A stretch of DNA of 6,376 nucleotides, taken from contig JALTMR010000180.1 of the NCBI GenBank assembly GCA_027001525.1, positions 1-6,376 of the forward strand, read 5' to 3'. Source of the DNA: Gammaproteobacteria bacterium (lineage in GTDB: Bacteria > Pseudomonadota > Gammaproteobacteria > Tenderiales > Tenderiaceae). The position numbers and the translations under genes were made by a program. Each line of letters starts with the position of its first letter. Within the stretch, counting starts at the first letter, position 1. The notes under the pieces were generated by a model. The model was not told where the DNA came from. It saw only the letters and a list, made by a program, of their open reading frames with translations, and searched no databases. Positions 5,113 through 6,376 of this stretch are shown here, one piece after another.

Positions 5113-6276
5113 TTAGCTGCGCGAGGAGTCCCCGGTTCTGGTTTCAGCCACGAGTTTTAGCACCGCATCGGCAGCCTTGCTGCTGGCATCCTGCCTCAGC
5201 TGCTGATGCACGACATTAAACAGGTTAACCATCGACTGACGACTTTCATTTTGTTCCACGAATTTCAAGGCTTCTGCTGCCAGTCGCTCCGGCGTGGCGT
5301 CATCCTGAATCAGCTCCTCCACAACCTTTCGCCCCACCAATAAATTGGGCAGGGAGACATAGGGAGTTTTCAGCAGTTTTTTCGCCAGCCAGTAGGTCAG
5401 ACTGGCCAGCCGATAGGCCACGACCATTGGGCGCTTCAGCAACATGGCCTCCAGCGTAGCCGTGCCTGAAGCCACGATCACCACATCAGCTGCCGCCATG
5501 ACTTCCCGGGCCTTGCCCTCGATGATGCGCATGTCTATCGCTGCCTCCCCGGTGCTCTGGCGAATGGCCTCAAATGCCTCACGCGTGGCGTGACTGGCCA
5601 GGGGAACAACGAAACAGGCATCCGGGTGCTTTTGGTTGATCAACACGGCGGCCTCTACCATCGTGCGACCAATGGCATTGACCTCACTCATGCGGCTTCC
5701 CGGCAACAACGCAAATATCTTTTTATCTTCGGCCAGGCCCAGCGATTGGCGTGCAGCGCTCTGGTCAACGTCCAGAGGAATCATGTCTGCCAGTGGGTGG
5801 CCAACAAATTCAACCGGCACCTGGTGATCCTGATAAAACGTCGCCTCAAACGGGAACAAGGTCAGCATCAGGTCCACCGATTTGCCAATTTTCCTTACCC
5901 GATACTGACGCCACGCCCAAACGGAGGGGCTGACATAGTGCGCCGTTTTAATGCCGTGCTGTTTCAGCATTCGCTCAAGGCCGAGATTAAAGTCCGGCGC
6001 ATCCACACCAATGAAAATATCTGGCGGGTTGTCGATAAAACGCTGCGCCAACGCCTTGCGCATGGCGCTAAGTTCACGGTAGCGCCCAAGCACCTCCACA
6101 AACCCCATCACCGCCAGACGCTCTGAAGGGTACAGCGCCTCACAACCGGCCTCGATCATGGCCGGGCCGGCGATGCCTTCTATGACGGCATCGGGGTGGC
6201 GGCGCTTAATCGCCTGAATCAGGCCGGCAGCCAACAGATCGCCCGAGGCCTCTCCCGCGACAATTCCTATACGCAT
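5113..6276 (-). CDS. lpxB: Lipid A disaccharide synthase LpxB
   Basis: 387 residues, the normal family length. LpxB is a peripheral inner-membrane GT-B glycosyltransferase (family GT19). It joins UDP-2,3-diacylglucosamine and 2,3-diacylglucosamine-1-phosphate (lipid X) into the beta-1,6 lipid A disaccharide, releasing UDP. Signatures in order are GEASGD (8-13), GVDAPDFN (90-97) with an Asp of the kind shown to be essential in the family, VSPSVWAWR (115-123), LFPFE (140-144), VGHPL (158-162), LLPGSR (190-195), ASGTATLE (269-276) and PNLL (310-313). All look intact. The ATG at 6276 gives the expected MRIGIVAGEASGD beginning. The ribosome-binding site is weak, and the frame stays open upstream to the window edge but without any ATG, GTG or TTG codon. 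The usual neighbour lpxA is not visible in the 100 bases available. It leads a run of five co-directional genes. Confidence 0.98.
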   Translation of the reverse strand: MRIGIVAGEASGDLLAAGLIQAIKRRHPDAVIEGIAGPAMIEAGCEALYPSERLAVMGFVEVLGRYRELSAMRKALAQRFIDNPPDIFIGVDAPDFNLGLERMLKQHGIKTAHYVSPSVWAWRQYRVRKIGKSVDLMLTLFPFEATFYQDHQVPVEFVGHPLADMIPLDVDQSAARQSLGLAEDKKIFALLPGSRMSEVNAIGRTMVEAAVLINQKHPDACFVVPLASHATREAFEAIRQSTGEAAIDMRIIEGKAREVMAAADVVIVASGTATLEAMLLKRPMVVAYRLASLTYWLAKKLLKTPYVSLPNLLVGRKVVEELIQDDATPERLAAEALKFVEQNESRQSMVNLFNVVHQQLRQDASSKAADAVLKLVAETRTGDSSRS

Positions 6277-6318
6277 CTCTGTATTCTGCGTTCCGAAGTT
6301 GGTCAGGGTAGCTCTGTT

Positions 6319-6339
6319 AACTCTGTGCCTGGCAGAGTT
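6319..6339. repeat. 7-bp perfect inverted repeat upstream of lpxB
   Basis: AACTCTG (6319-6325) and CAGAGTT (6333-6339) are exact reverse complements separated by seven bases. A further copy of the CTCTG core lies just beside it (6312-6316). The repeat starts 43 bases before the lpxB ATG. No T-tract follows on either strand, so it is not a standard intrinsic terminator. It could be an operator or an RNA hairpin in the leader. The remaining bases from 6277 to the right edge hold no gene I can support. Confidence 0.3.
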
Positions 6340-6376
6340 GGAAATACCCGTCGGTTTAAAACTGAGAACGCCGCAT

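Noticed and set aside
5590..6126. Long plus-strand open frame (178 codons) opposite lpxB
   Set aside because: It lies entirely antisense to well-conserved lpxB motifs, its protein is rich in His, Arg and Gln with no domain, and it has no convincing ribosome-binding site; an antisense shadow.
6277..6375. N-terminal extension of LpxB, because the frame stays open to the right edge
   Set aside because: There is no ATG, GTG or TTG codon in that stretch, and the protein from 6276 already begins where LpxB family members begin.

Overview
The window looks like chromosomal DNA of a motile, LPS-bearing Gram-negative bacterium, most likely a gammaproteobacterium. The evidence is a complete lipid A disaccharide synthase (LpxB), a chemotaxis-type receptor, a lipoprotein, an exported rhodanese and a GGDEF/EAL cyclic-di-GMP protein. 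Base composition and codon use look even by eye, and I see no mobile element, phage gene, CRISPR array, tRNA or rRNA. All six genes are on the minus strand, so transcription runs from the right edge to the left.

Layout in transcription order. Positions 6276-5113 are lpxB, the only gene I name with certainty. 5063-4722 is a small putative lipoprotein of unknown function. 4649-4203 is a secreted single-domain rhodanese. 4167-1762 is a two-pass membrane protein with an extracytoplasmic sensor region, HAMP, GGDEF and EAL. 1713-967 is a polytopic membrane protein of the HGSNAT_cat (DUF1624) acyltransferase-like family. After a 190-base AT-rich gap, 776 to the left edge is the N-terminal two thirds or less of a receptor (sensor, membrane segment, HAMP), probably a methyl-accepting chemotaxis protein. 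The gaps between the first five genes are 49, 72, 35 and 48 bases with no convincing terminator, so all or part of this run may be co-transcribed.

The most interesting signals are regulatory. Two sites resemble the flagellar sigma-28 (FliA) promoter. One, with exact 11-base spacing, lies 5' of the receptor gene; the other, with a near-perfect -10 but one base short in spacing, lies 5' of the rhodanese. If real, they would place the receptor and the rhodanese / cyclic-di-GMP / acyltransferase set in the flagellar regulon, linking motility to second-messenger turnover. In the GGDEF/EAL protein the EAL residues needed for phosphodiesterase activity are present. Its GGDEF half has Asn in place of the first Gly, an insertion of about 24 residues just before the motif, and no RxxD inhibitory site.

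I found no clearly new defence, mobile or multi-gene system. The window is mostly ordinary envelope and signalling genes with a few features worth testing.
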